This document shows, piece by piece, positions 8,207 to 15,930 of a stretch of 64,000 nt of DNA. A model generated the notes under the pieces. It saw only the letters and a program-made list of their open reading frames with translations, made no database searches and was not told the origin of the DNA. The stretch comes from Winslowiella iniecta (GTDB lineage Bacteria > Pseudomonadota > Gammaproteobacteria > Enterobacterales > Enterobacteriaceae): the NCBI RefSeq assembly GCF_001267535.1, contig NZ_JRXE01000020.1, positions 1 to 64,000 on the forward strand, written 5' to 3'. Made by a program: the position numbers and the translations under genes. Positions within the stretch are counted from its first letter, which is position 1, and every line of letters starts with the position of its first letter.

Positions 8207-8918
8207 CACGATTATTCTCTGGCGCTTCCCTGGTGCTGGCGGCGGCATGTGGCGTGCCGAGGCCGCTGTCTGCCACATAGCGTTCCAGTGGCGGTAATCC
8301 TGCCAGGCGGTTCGCCGTGTCCAGCTGTTGTAATCTGTCACCGTGCGGCAGGCGCAGCGTAAAGACGCTGTGCCAGCGATGCTGCCAGCGCAAGGCAAAG
8401 CTGCTTTCCTGCCCGCCAGTACTGGCAAACAGCGCGTTTTCCGGCAGGGTGCGGCCAAAGCGGCTCAGCAGGTTGCTGAACGGTGTGCTGCAACCGGTTA
8501 ATCGCAGCCGATGCTGGCTGGCGAGCTGTTTCAGGCTGGCAAACAGGGTTTTCTTTAACAGCGCGGCAAAAGCGTCTTCACCAAAGCTGCTGCGCAGAAA
8601 ACTGACCTTCATCCCCGCTTGTTCACCCTGTTGCTCGGCCAGTAATAATCGGGCGTACTGCCGCAGTTCACGCGGACGAGTGATACCCTGCGGCCACGGA
8701 ACCAGCAGATAATTAATGTGTGGAGCATCAATAATAAACTCCAGCGAGTCGCGCCAGGCGGGTGCCGCAGGCAGCATGCTGAACAGGTGCTCCAGCTGAG
8801 CGGGCAGCGGCAAATCGGGCTGCCACGAACACTGGGCATGCAGCTCACTGCCCAGCCATAACTGGAGATGCTGTTGTTGAAGCTTGCAACACCAGTGATT
8901 AATGAAGGGAAATAACAC
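8199..8918 (-). CDS. PilM/GspL cytoplasmic-domain-like protein, GTG start
   Basis: A 239-residue soluble protein with no membrane segment, lying between the ATPase and the PilN-like gene. The best start is GTG 8918, five bases after a perfect 'aggaggt' on the minus strand; longer in-frame starts (8948, 8987) lack such a site. The start lies 20 bases inside gspE. By position and size it replaces the actin-like cytoplasmic half of GspL or PilM, which recruits the ATPase. I could not see clear nucleotide-binding motifs, so it may be a degenerate member. Its assignment rests mostly on operon position. Confidence 0.6.
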   Translation of the reverse strand: MLFPFINHWCCKLQQQHLQLWLGSELHAQCSWQPDLPLPAQLEHLFSMLPAAPAWRDSLEFIIDAPHINYLLVPWPQGITRPRELRQYARLLLAEQQGEQAGMKVSFLRSSFGEDAFAALLKKTLFASLKQLASQHRLRLTGCSTPFSNLLSRFGRTLPENALFASTGGQESSFALRWQHRWHSVFTLRLPHGDRLQQLDTANRLAGLPPLERYVADSGLGTPHAAASTREAPENNRDD

Positions 8919-10536
8919 GCCTGACCTCCTGTAGTGTGGTGAAGCCATGGCTGGCGGCTTCAATCGCGATCTGTTGCAACGGGACAAACCCCTCTTTCAT
9001 CGCCACTTCACGCAGCTGGCGCAATGATGCGCGCGCCAGCAATGCTTCTTTCATCGCATCGCTGAAATGCAGCACTTCTGCCAGCGCCAGTCGCCCGTGG
9101 TAACCGCTGTGACGGCAATGCTCACAACCCACTCCGACGTGCCAGTTGGCGTGGCTCAGTTGCTGCTTTTCCAGCTGCCATAGCGCAATCTCTTCCGCTG
9201 TCGGCTGATGGGGCTGCTTACACTCCGGGCATACCTGACGTACCAGTCGCTGCGCCACCACACCATTCAGTGCGGTGATCAGGCTGGCTGGCTCTACCTG
9301 CATATAAAGGAAACGTTCCAGTACGCTGAACACGCTATTGGCGTGAACCGATGACAACACCACGTGTCCGGTCAGTGCCGCCTGTACCGCAATGCCTGCT
9401 GTTTCACCGTCACGGATCTCGCCGACGAGGATAATGTCGGGATCGTGGCGCAGAATGGCGCGCAAACCGCGGGCGAAATTCAGCCCTTTTTTATCGTTAA
9501 CCGGAATTTGCAATACGCCTTCCAGCTGGTACTCCACCGGGTCTTCAATGGTGATGATTTTGCTTTCACCACTGTTCAGTTCGCTCAGCGCGGAATAAAG
9601 CGTGGTGGATTTACCACTGCCGGTCGGCCCGGTGACCAGCACCATGCCGTGAGGAATCTGCGTCAGCTTGCGGATCGCCGCTAATGTCTGGCTGTCGAAT
9701 CCAAGGGTTTCCAGCCGCAATTTCTTATCGTGGGATTTATCCAGCACGCGTAAAACCGCATCCTCACCGTGAATACTCGGCATGATCGAAACGCGGAAAT
9801 CGACGTTGCGCTGCTGAATATGCGCTTTAAAACGGCCATCCTGTGGAATTCGGCGTTCGGAAATATCCATGCAGCCGAGCACCTTCAGGCGTGAAATAAC
9901 CTGTTCAGCATTCTGCGAACCGTTGCAGCGGGTAATGGCGTGCAGCACGCCATCAATCCGGTATTTCACCACCAGCCCATCGGGTACGCTTTCCAGATGA
10001 ATATCACTGGCGCGGCTTTGCAGCGCGTCGTACAGCGTGGAATTGACTAGTTTGATCACCGGGCTCTGTTCTTCGGACAGGCTGATCAGGGAGATCTCCA
10101 GCGCCATCTCTTCTGTCTGGCCGTCAAAATCCTGCTGTTCAAGGTGATCTATCGTGCGCTGCTGACGCGACAGATTATCCAGCTGCTCATTCACCCAGCC
10201 CGGACGGCAGAGTGCGATGTGGTCGGTATAACGCTGCGCCCATTGACGCAGCGTCAGTGAAAACGGATCGGCCATCAGCAGCCAGCTTTTGCCGTCAATC
10301 AGTACCGGTAGCAGGCGGCGTGACAGCGCTTGCGGCAGCGAGATGCGGGAGAAATCCAGCTCGGCATCCGTCAGTTGCTGCTGTGATAACGGATGCAAGC
10401 CAAGTTCCGTGGCAAGTGCCGTCAGCTGCGCGGGCTGCTCTGTCAGCAACTGCTCCAGCCACTCGGCTCGTTGTTCCGGCGTCAGGGTTAACCACGACGA
10501 GAATGCACTGTAGGCAGGTTCGGGTAATTGAGTCAT
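8899..10536 (-). CDS. gspE: Secretion/pilus assembly ATPase, GspE family
   Basis: A 545-residue cytoplasmic ATPase that powers pseudopilus assembly. An N-terminal MshEN/GspE-N region (about 1-130) is followed by the catalytic core: 'SRASDIHLESVPDGLVVKYR', Walker A 'GPTGSGKSTT', the Asp box 'IITIEDPVEYQ', Walker B 'DIILVGEIRDGETA' and the His box 'LTGHVVLSSVHAN'. Four cysteines in 'CPEC' and 'CEHC' form the zinc-binding insertion typical of GspE/PilB. The length fits the family. Its ATG shares one base with the gspF stop. GspE is an accurate family name, but the surrounding genes make the system a type II/type IV pilus hybrid, so the ortholog group is uncertain. Confidence 0.95.
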   Translation of the reverse strand: MTQLPEPAYSAFSSWLTLTPEQRAEWLEQLLTEQPAQLTALATELGLHPLSQQQLTDAELDFSRISLPQALSRRLLPVLIDGKSWLLMADPFSLTLRQWAQRYTDHIALCRPGWVNEQLDNLSRQQRTIDHLEQQDFDGQTEEMALEISLISLSEEQSPVIKLVNSTLYDALQSRASDIHLESVPDGLVVKYRIDGVLHAITRCNGSQNAEQVISRLKVLGCMDISERRIPQDGRFKAHIQQRNVDFRVSIMPSIHGEDAVLRVLDKSHDKKLRLETLGFDSQTLAAIRKLTQIPHGMVLVTGPTGSGKSTTLYSALSELNSGESKIITIEDPVEYQLEGVLQIPVNDKKGLNFARGLRAILRHDPDIILVGEIRDGETAGIAVQAALTGHVVLSSVHANSVFSVLERFLYMQVEPASLITALNGVVAQRLVRQVCPECKQPHQPTAEEIALWQLEKQQLSHANWHVGVGCEHCRHSGYHGRLALAEVLHFSDAMKEALLARASLRQLREVAMKEGFVPLQQIAIEAASHGFTTLQEVRRVISLH

Positions 10537-11705
10537 CAGGCTAATCCTCCGGCCATTTCAAAAATCGGCATATACAGCAGAAATACCACCAGCCCGACCA
10601 GCCCGCCGACGATCAGCATCAGCACCGGTTCGAATATCTTGCTGAAGGTTTCAATGGCGCGTTCCAGGTTTTCGTCATAAAACGCCGCGATGCGTTCGCA
10701 CATGGCAGGCAACTCACCACTGCGCTCGCCGACCACTAACAACCTGCTGGCGACCGGGGTGGTCAGTCCCTGGGATTCCAGGCAGTGCGAAAGCGCTTTA
10801 CCCGCCTGCACCTCCATCAGTGCCTGGCGTAGCCCCGGCTGATATGACGTCGGCAGCAGGCTGCTGGTCAGCCGCAATGCTTCCACGGCGGCCATTCCGC
10901 CCTGCAACAGCAGGCCAAGCGTGCGGTAAAAGCGCACCAGAATCGCCAGCTGGTATTGCTGTTTCAGCTGTGGCACCCGCATCAACTGGTTTAAAGCGGA
11001 CTGACGCAGGGTTTTGCTGCGCAAGGCGGCGATCAGCAGCGCGACGCCGCCTACAGTCAGCATCAGTAATAACGCGCCATGTTTTTGCGTCAGCTGCCCC
11101 CACCAGACGATAAACTGCGCGCTGCCGGTCAGATCTTTCATCCCGGTAAACACCACAGCAAAGCGCGGGATGATAAAGCCGAGCAGAAAAAACAGGATCA
11201 GGCAGCCGACGCTGATCACCACGCAGGGATAGAGCAGGGTGCTGCGAATGCGTTTACGCAATGTCTCCATACGCTTTTCGTAATGAAGAAAACGCCCGAG
11301 CGCGATCGGTAACTGTCCGGTCTGTTCTGACGATGCCACGGTGCTGATCAGTAATGGCGGAAACAGCTGCGGCTGGGCAGCAAGCGCCTGAGAAAGCTGT
11401 TGACCGCGATAGAGTTCTTTCAGAATTTCACCTAAAACCCGGCGCTGTTCTGCATCACTGCTGCTTTCGCACAGCGCTTCAATTGCTTCGACGATCACCA
11501 GGCCCGCATCCAGCAGCGCGATTAACTCCTGGATAAACAGCGTCAGTGGAAAAGGGCGGGCGCGCTTCGCCAGTCGGCTGGCTTTGACGTCAAGTATCAG
11601 CGCACCGGGCGCCAGCTGAGCTTTGGCTTCCTCAGCGCTGCTGGCATAAATCTGCTCTGTGCTGCGGATGCCATTGCGCAATAACGTAATTTGATAGTTT
11701 TTCAT
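10536..11705 (-). CDS. gspF: Inner-membrane platform protein, GspF/PilC family
   Basis: A 389-residue protein with two T2SSF domains (about 50-175 and 255-375). Each begins with the helical pattern around 'LTLFIQELIALLDAGLVIVE' and 'AILVRFYRTLGLLLQGGM'. Three membrane segments lie near 155-180 ('YPCVVISVGCLILFFLL'), 205-225 and 360-385 ('FEPVLMLIVGGLVGLVVFLL'). The acidic motifs 'SSEQTGQLP' and 'VGERSGELP' are typical. It forms the inner-membrane platform that couples GspE to pseudopilin insertion. A 14-base gap separates it from the transglycosylase gene upstream. Confidence 0.94.
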   Translation of the reverse strand: MKNYQITLLRNGIRSTEQIYASSAEEAKAQLAPGALILDVKASRLAKRARPFPLTLFIQELIALLDAGLVIVEAIEALCESSSDAEQRRVLGEILKELYRGQQLSQALAAQPQLFPPLLISTVASSEQTGQLPIALGRFLHYEKRMETLRKRIRSTLLYPCVVISVGCLILFFLLGFIIPRFAVVFTGMKDLTGSAQFIVWWGQLTQKHGALLLMLTVGGVALLIAALRSKTLRQSALNQLMRVPQLKQQYQLAILVRFYRTLGLLLQGGMAAVEALRLTSSLLPTSYQPGLRQALMEVQAGKALSHCLESQGLTTPVASRLLVVGERSGELPAMCERIAAFYDENLERAIETFSKIFEPVLMLIVGGLVGLVVFLLYMPIFEMAGGLA

Positions 11706-11719
11706 GTTTTCTTACTGGC

Positions 11720-12166
11720 TTACGGCCGGTTTTGTTCTTTAAGCCGCGCATAGTGAGGCTGGACACGCAGCGCATAGCGCTGACGCAGATGTTCACGGGC
11801 AGGTGCGCCTCCTGCGTTATATGCGCCAACCGCGTCCCAGTTATAGCCGTAGCTACGCATAAAACCGGCCAGTACCCAGGCACCGGTCATTACACTCAGG
11901 CAAGGATCATCAAGCAGCTTACGTTCCGATATCTGGTAGTTGCGCAGCCTGGGCAGATGTCGACTGTTGATCTGCATCAGTCCGATGTCATAGCTGCCAT
12001 CGCGATTCTGATTGCGCGCCGAGGCTTGCAAATTGGACTCAACGATGGCGATAGCCTGCAGCAGTTCCGGCTCAATGCCGTAACGCTTCCCGGCCTGATC
12101 CCAGCAGGTGGCATAAACCGGTAGCTGAACTAACCAGAGCAACAGCAAAAGTAGTGGAGTGCGCAC
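11720..12166 (-). CDS. Lytic transglycosylase, IagB/VirB1-like, inside the secretion operon
   Basis: A 148-residue exported SLT-fold enzyme: signal peptide 'LLLLLLWLVQLPVYA', then 'AGKRYGIEPELLQAIAIVES' with the catalytic Glu in 'AIVESN', 'GLMQIN' and the 'GAYNAGG' motif. It cleaves peptidoglycan to make room for trans-envelope complexes. Close relatives of this size (IagB, PilT of IncI plasmids, BfpH) belong to type III secretion, conjugation and type IVb pili. One within a GspE/F/G gene block is unusual. It starts directly after the pseudopilin stop (ATG 12166, stop at 12169), so it is cotranslated with the major pseudopilin and is very likely part of the machine. Confidence 0.88.
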   Translation of the reverse strand: MRTPLLLLLLWLVQLPVYATCWDQAGKRYGIEPELLQAIAIVESNLQASARNQNRDGSYDIGLMQINSRHLPRLRNYQISERKLLDDPCLSVMTGAWVLAGFMRSYGYNWDAVGAYNAGGAPAREHLRQRYALRVQPHYARLKEQNRP

Positions 12167-12168
12167 AA

Positions 12169-12591
12169 TCAGAATCCGTAACTCACCTGTTTACCGTCAT
12201 TTCCGGTGGCGAGCAGTTCGACTTCATAAACCACATTTTTGTTACGGGTCGGGTTGTGCCATTGGTAAGGGTTGCCCCATGGATCGGCTGGTACTTCTTT
12301 ACTCAGATAAGGGCCGTGCCAGTTCTTCACGCCGCTCGGGCGCTCGGTCAGCGCTTTCAGTCCCTGCGCTTCGCTTGGATATTGCCCGACATCAAGACGG
12401 TACTGACTCAGTGCCTGTGACAAGCTTTTCATCTGGCTGGTGGCGGTTTTATCTTTGGCCTGATCAACCTGCGAAAAAAGACGCGGGCCAACAAAGCCAG
12501 CCAGTAAGGCGATAATCATTAATACCACCAGTAATTCCAGCAGGGTAAAACCTTGCTGCTGGCGATAGCGTTTTAATAAAGATTTATTCAT
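12169..12591 (-). CDS. gspG: Major pseudopilin, GspG family
   Basis: A 140-residue protein, first gene of the operon. ATG 12591 is chosen (preceded by 'ggtga'), which gives a normal short leader 'MNKSLLKRYRQQQG' before the mature start 'FTLLELLVVLMIIALLAG' with Glu5. The frame continues upstream to 12651 without a plausible signal. The globular part has the GspG hallmarks 'SLSQALSQYRLDVGQYPSEAQ' (helix and loop) and 'DPWGNPYQW'. The C-terminus ('ATGNDGKQVSYGF') is shorter than in canonical GspG and the usual Asp-rich calcium loop is reduced. It is expected to polymerise into the pseudopilus that pushes cargo through the secretin. Confidence 0.92.
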   Translation of the reverse strand: MNKSLLKRYRQQQGFTLLELLVVLMIIALLAGFVGPRLFSQVDQAKDKTATSQMKSLSQALSQYRLDVGQYPSEAQGLKALTERPSGVKNWHGPYLSKEVPADPWGNPYQWHNPTRNKNVVYEVELLATGNDGKQVSYGF

Positions 12592-12711
12592 GATGTTTTC
12601 ACCGTGGGCATATTTCAGACATTGCAAATTCATTCGATTATTCTTAAACACTTGCTGGTGAATTTATAGGCTATTGCTCTTTTTTTCATTGAGAATGTTG
12701 GTAGTCAGATC

Positions 12712-12723
12712 AAGAATATTCTT
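12712..12723. promoter_or_regulatory. 12-base perfect palindrome in the divergent gspG/prepilin peptidase gap
   Basis: The sequence aagaatattctt is a perfect inverted repeat lying about 120 bases upstream of the gspG start, in the 317-base gap between the two divergent transcription units. It could be an operator, but short AT-rich palindromes also arise by chance. Confidence 0.35.
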
Positions 12724-12806
12724 TATATGCTAATGGCCTTTATCTTCTGCCAGCGTTTGTATTATCGTTAGCGAAAATTAAGGTTTCGCTAAACAGTTTT
12801 CGGTAA

Positions 12807-12832
12807 ATTAAAAAACATCATGTTTTATTAAT
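12807..12832. promoter_or_regulatory. Candidate operator: extended palindrome upstream of the prepilin peptidase gene
   Basis: A 15-base perfect palindrome, aaaacat-c-atgtttt (12812-12826), is extended on both sides by atta/taat arms with a single inserted base. It lies about 80 bases before the prepilin peptidase start and in the gap shared with the minus-strand secretion operon. Its symmetry and place suit a dimeric regulator. It is not followed by a T-run and is not a good terminator. Confidence 0.45.
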
Positions 12833-12908
12833 AACGCTTTGTTTCTGATAAATAATCGGGTTCAACCTGTCTGGCGGTGTGTTAAATAAATAATAAATGA
12901 GATGATAA

Positions 12909-13670
12909 ATGCAGATCGGTCTCGCACTACTGTTTGGTGCAGTTTTCGGAAGTTTTCTCAACGTGGTGATTTATCGCCTGCCGCTGATAATCGCAGGCGG
13001 TCACTGTTCTTTAAGCTTTCCTCCCTCTTCTTGCCCGGGTTGCCAGGCGCGCATCCGTTGGCGGCACAATATTCCTTTACTCGGCTGGTTAATCCTTCGC
13101 GGGCGCTGTGCCGATTGTCAGCAGTCGATTCACTGGCGCTATCCGCTGGTGGAAGCTGTGACGGCAGCCTTATTTGCAGTGATGGTCTGGCGCTACGGCA
13201 TAACGCTATACACCGCAATGTTACTGGTGGGGATCTGTCTGATGATTGTCCTTGCGGGGATTGACTGGCAGACCATGCTGCTGCCGGACTGGCTGGTAGT
13301 GCCACTGTGGGGAATCGGGATGGCCGCTGCCGGATTTGGCATCAGTGCGGTCAGTTTGCGTCAGGCAGTTATCGCTTCGCTACTGGGCTATCTGCTGCCG
13401 TGGCTGTTGGATCGCGGATGTTACGTGCTGCGTGGACGAGCCGGAATGGGGCGGGGAGATATGAAGCTGTTTGCTGCGCTGGGCGCGTGGTTCGGCGTGG
13501 AAACCTTATGTCAGATTATGGTCTTTGCGCCTCTGCTGGCGATTGCTGCCGCCTTATTGCTGCTGCGGGTGAAGCCGGGGCAACCTTTTCCTTTTGGCCC
13601 TTATCCGATTGCCGTCGCGCTGATTTTTCTGGTTTTGGGGCTCCAGGATTATTCTTCTTTTAATTATTAA
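12909..13670 (+). CDS. gspO: Prepilin peptidase (type IV leader peptidase/methylase), GspO/PilD family
   Basis: A 253-residue polytopic membrane enzyme that cleaves the leaders of the four pseudopilins and methylates the new N-terminus. It starts 'MQIGLALLFGAVFGSFLNVV', the family's usual beginning. The zinc-binding tetracysteine ('CPGC' and 'CADC') of the bifunctional enzymes is present. The two catalytic aspartates are in 'LAGIDWQTMLLPD' and in 'GRGDMKL'. It diverges from the pseudopilin operon and is followed, same strand, by the chitinase-like genes. A dedicated peptidase next to the operon supports an autonomous system. Confidence 0.94.
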   Translation: MQIGLALLFGAVFGSFLNVVIYRLPLIIAGGHCSLSFPPSSCPGCQARIRWRHNIPLLGWLILRGRCADCQQSIHWRYPLVEAVTAALFAVMVWRYGITLYTAMLLVGICLMIVLAGIDWQTMLLPDWLVVPLWGIGMAAAGFGISAVSLRQAVIASLLGYLLPWLLDRGCYVLRGRAGMGRGDMKLFAALGAWFGVETLCQIMVFAPLLAIAAALLLLRVKPGQPFPFGPYPIAVALIFLVLGLQDYSSFNY

Positions 13671-13812
13671 TGAAATTATTTTATCGAGAACTATCTTGGT
13701 GCTGACGGGAAAGTTCCACCGCCTTACTGTCATGGCTCTTATATTTATCATTAATATCGGTCTATATCATGCTGCATATTTACCATCCTGAATATAACGA
13801 AAAATACGAGCC

Positions 13813-15774
13813 ATGAAAAATAACATTATTAAACTAAGTCTATTGATTAGTGTGCTCCTGTCACCAGCACTTTCTGCTGCGCCTCCCGCCCAGGCGGTGA
13901 TTGCTGATACGGATAACCTGACCGCATCCCTGACTGAAATTGATTATAATGCGCAGTCTTATCAACGTTTGGTCACGGTAAAAAACGCGGCCAGGATTAC
14001 CGTTAAATGGAATGTCTGGGAGGGCGATGGCGGCACCAGCGCGAAAGTATTAGTGAATGATATTGTTCACTGGAGTGGAAGCAGTGCCGATCAACGCGCC
14101 ACCTTTACCATCAGAAAAGGCGGGAAATATCAGTTACAGGTCGAGCTGTGTAATTCAGAAGGCTGTAGCTCCAGCAAAATTCAGCGGCTAATCGTTGCTG
14201 ATACTGACGGCAGCCATCTGGAACCGATGGAGGTGGCGCTGCTGGAACACAATCAGCCTTACCAGAATCGTTCGGCTAAAGTCATTGCGGCTACCTTTAC
14301 CGAATGGGGCGGCGATGATGGCTATTTCCCGGTGAGCAGCATTCCGGCGCAGAATCTGACTCATCTTCTTTATGCTGAAGTGCCGATTTGTGGTGGCGAG
14401 ACAATTAATGCCACGCTGAAAAACCTCCAGCCACAGCGCTACGAGTCGCTGATGCTCAGCTGCGCCGGACGGCAGGATTTTAACGTCGCACTACTGGATC
14501 CTTACGCTGCGGCGCAGAACAGTGAAGGTATTAACGGCCAGGATAGCTATAAAGGCCATTTTGGTCAGCTGATGGCACTGAAAAGAGCGTATCCGCAACT
14601 GAAGATCCTGCCCTCAATTGGCGGCGCGACGCTCTCCGATCCCTTTTGGCAAATGGACGATCCTCAACGGCGTAAGGTGTTTGTCGATTCGGTAAAAGTG
14701 TTACTACAGACCTGGAAGTTTTTTGATGGGGTCAATATCGACTGGCAATATCCAGGCGGTGGCGGGGCGGATGCAAACTCCGGCAAGCCAACCGACGGGA
14801 CAACCCTGCTCTCCCTGATGAAAGAGCTACGCGCCATGATGGACCAGTTATCCGTCCAGAGCGGCAAACAGTATCAGCTGACCGCAGCGGTTGGCGGCAG
14901 TGCCGAGCGTATTGCCAGGGTAAACTATGGCGAGGTTCAGCGCTATCTGGACAATATTTTCCTCAGTGGCGAAGCAAACGCCGCACTGAAAGAGCAGAAG
15001 CACCCCAGGCATCAGAGCGCACTGTATGACGAACGTCGGCCAGCCATCGACAGCAGCGTGCGTGCGCTGCTCGATCAAGGGGTAAACAGTCAAAAAATTG
15101 TGTTGGGCTTAGCCAGTTACGCCCGTGGCTGGCAGGGAGTCGACGGCATTCAGCAAAACGGCCCCTTTGGCGGACGGGCAGAAGGCCCGCTAAACGGCAG
15201 CAGAGAAGCGAGCATGATCAGCTACCGTAATCTGGTGCGGGACTATAGTGACAGCCACTGGCAAGCGGGCTACGACGACAAAGCTGAGGTGCCTTTTCTG
15301 TTCAGCAAATCGGCCAGAAAGCTGCTTAGCTATGACGATCCACGCTCGGTGAAAGCGAAGGGGCAGTATGTCTATACTCAGCGGCTGGGTGGCCTGTTTA
15401 TCAGCGATATCAGCGCGGATAACGGTGATTTACTGAACGCCATGCATGAAGGGCTTGGTAATGGCGATAGCTCGCTGCTGCCTGAGAATCAGCCGCCAGT
15501 CGCCGATGCTGGCCTCACGCAGCATATTACCGGCGCCGAGCGGGTGACGCTGAATGGCTCACACTCCAGCGATCCGGAAGGGGGTTCCCTGAGCTGGCAC
15601 TGGCAGCAGATATCCGGCCCGCCCGTTACGCTCGAAGATGCTGATCAGCCGCAGGCGCATATTAGTTTAGGGGCGATAGATCAGCAAACGGAATACATTT
15701 TCACCCTGACGGTAACTGACGATCATCATCACTCCTCGTCAGCAAAAGTGAAAATTATTGAGCATCCACTCTAA
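13813..15774 (+). CDS. ChiA-like GH18 protein with substituted catalytic residues (probable pseudoenzyme)
   Basis: A 653-residue secreted protein. After a signal peptide ('LLISVLLSPALSAA') comes the Serratia ChiA-type N-terminal domain (about 30-135), which ends 'VADTDGSHLEP'. A full-length GH18 barrel follows (about 155-555), with 'PAQNLTHLLYA', 'LPSIGG', 'TWKFFDGV' and 'DDPRSVKAKGQYV'. A C-terminal PKD domain starts at 'NQPPVADAG' (about 562). The catalytic motif DGxDxDxE reads D305-G-V-N308-I-D310-W-Q312: the acid/base Glu is Gln (codon 14746-14748) and the first inner Asp is Asn. The 'MSYD' motif is replaced by L384-S-G-E387, the Trp after 'SIGG' is Ala, and the barrel-closing 'SWE' is 'ISD'. 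Hydrolysis is therefore not expected. The frame is intact and the rest of the fold is conserved, suggesting a chitin-binding or sensing role. It is a likely cargo of the adjacent machine (inference). Confidence 0.9.
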   Translation: MKNNIIKLSLLISVLLSPALSAAPPAQAVIADTDNLTASLTEIDYNAQSYQRLVTVKNAARITVKWNVWEGDGGTSAKVLVNDIVHWSGSSADQRATFTIRKGGKYQLQVELCNSEGCSSSKIQRLIVADTDGSHLEPMEVALLEHNQPYQNRSAKVIAATFTEWGGDDGYFPVSSIPAQNLTHLLYAEVPICGGETINATLKNLQPQRYESLMLSCAGRQDFNVALLDPYAAAQNSEGINGQDSYKGHFGQLMALKRAYPQLKILPSIGGATLSDPFWQMDDPQRRKVFVDSVKVLLQTWKFFDGVNIDWQYPGGGGADANSGKPTDGTTLLSLMKELRAMMDQLSVQSGKQYQLTAAVGGSAERIARVNYGEVQRYLDNIFLSGEANAALKEQKHPRHQSALYDERRPAIDSSVRALLDQGVNSQKIVLGLASYARGWQGVDGIQQNGPFGGRAEGPLNGSREASMISYRNLVRDYSDSHWQAGYDDKAEVPFLFSKSARKLLSYDDPRSVKAKGQYVYTQRLGGLFISDISADNGDLLNAMHEGLGNGDSSLLPENQPPVADAGLTQHITGAERVTLNGSHSSDPEGGSLSWHWQQISGPPVTLEDADQPQAHISLGAIDQQTEYIFTLTVTDDHHHSSSAKVKIIEHPL

Positions 15775-15930
15775 TATCCGTTTGTTTTGGCTGATTTATT
15801 TATAACGAAAATTTAACTCCCGGATAATCAAAGAAAGTTCTGTAATTATGGCGGAAGGTGCTTATTTTTATAACAGGGTGAAAGGAATAGTTTATCCGGA
15901 CAAATAGTCATTTATCTGGAGTATGCATTG

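Noticed and set aside
8207-8458. N-terminal extension of the PilN-like protein
   Set aside because: The residues are a shadow of the upstream PilM-like gene; the membrane segment and ribosome site support ATG 8206.
13554-13751. Possible small gene between the prepilin peptidase and the ChiA-like gene
   Set aside because: The minus-strand frame mostly overlaps the peptidase gene and has no supporting features.
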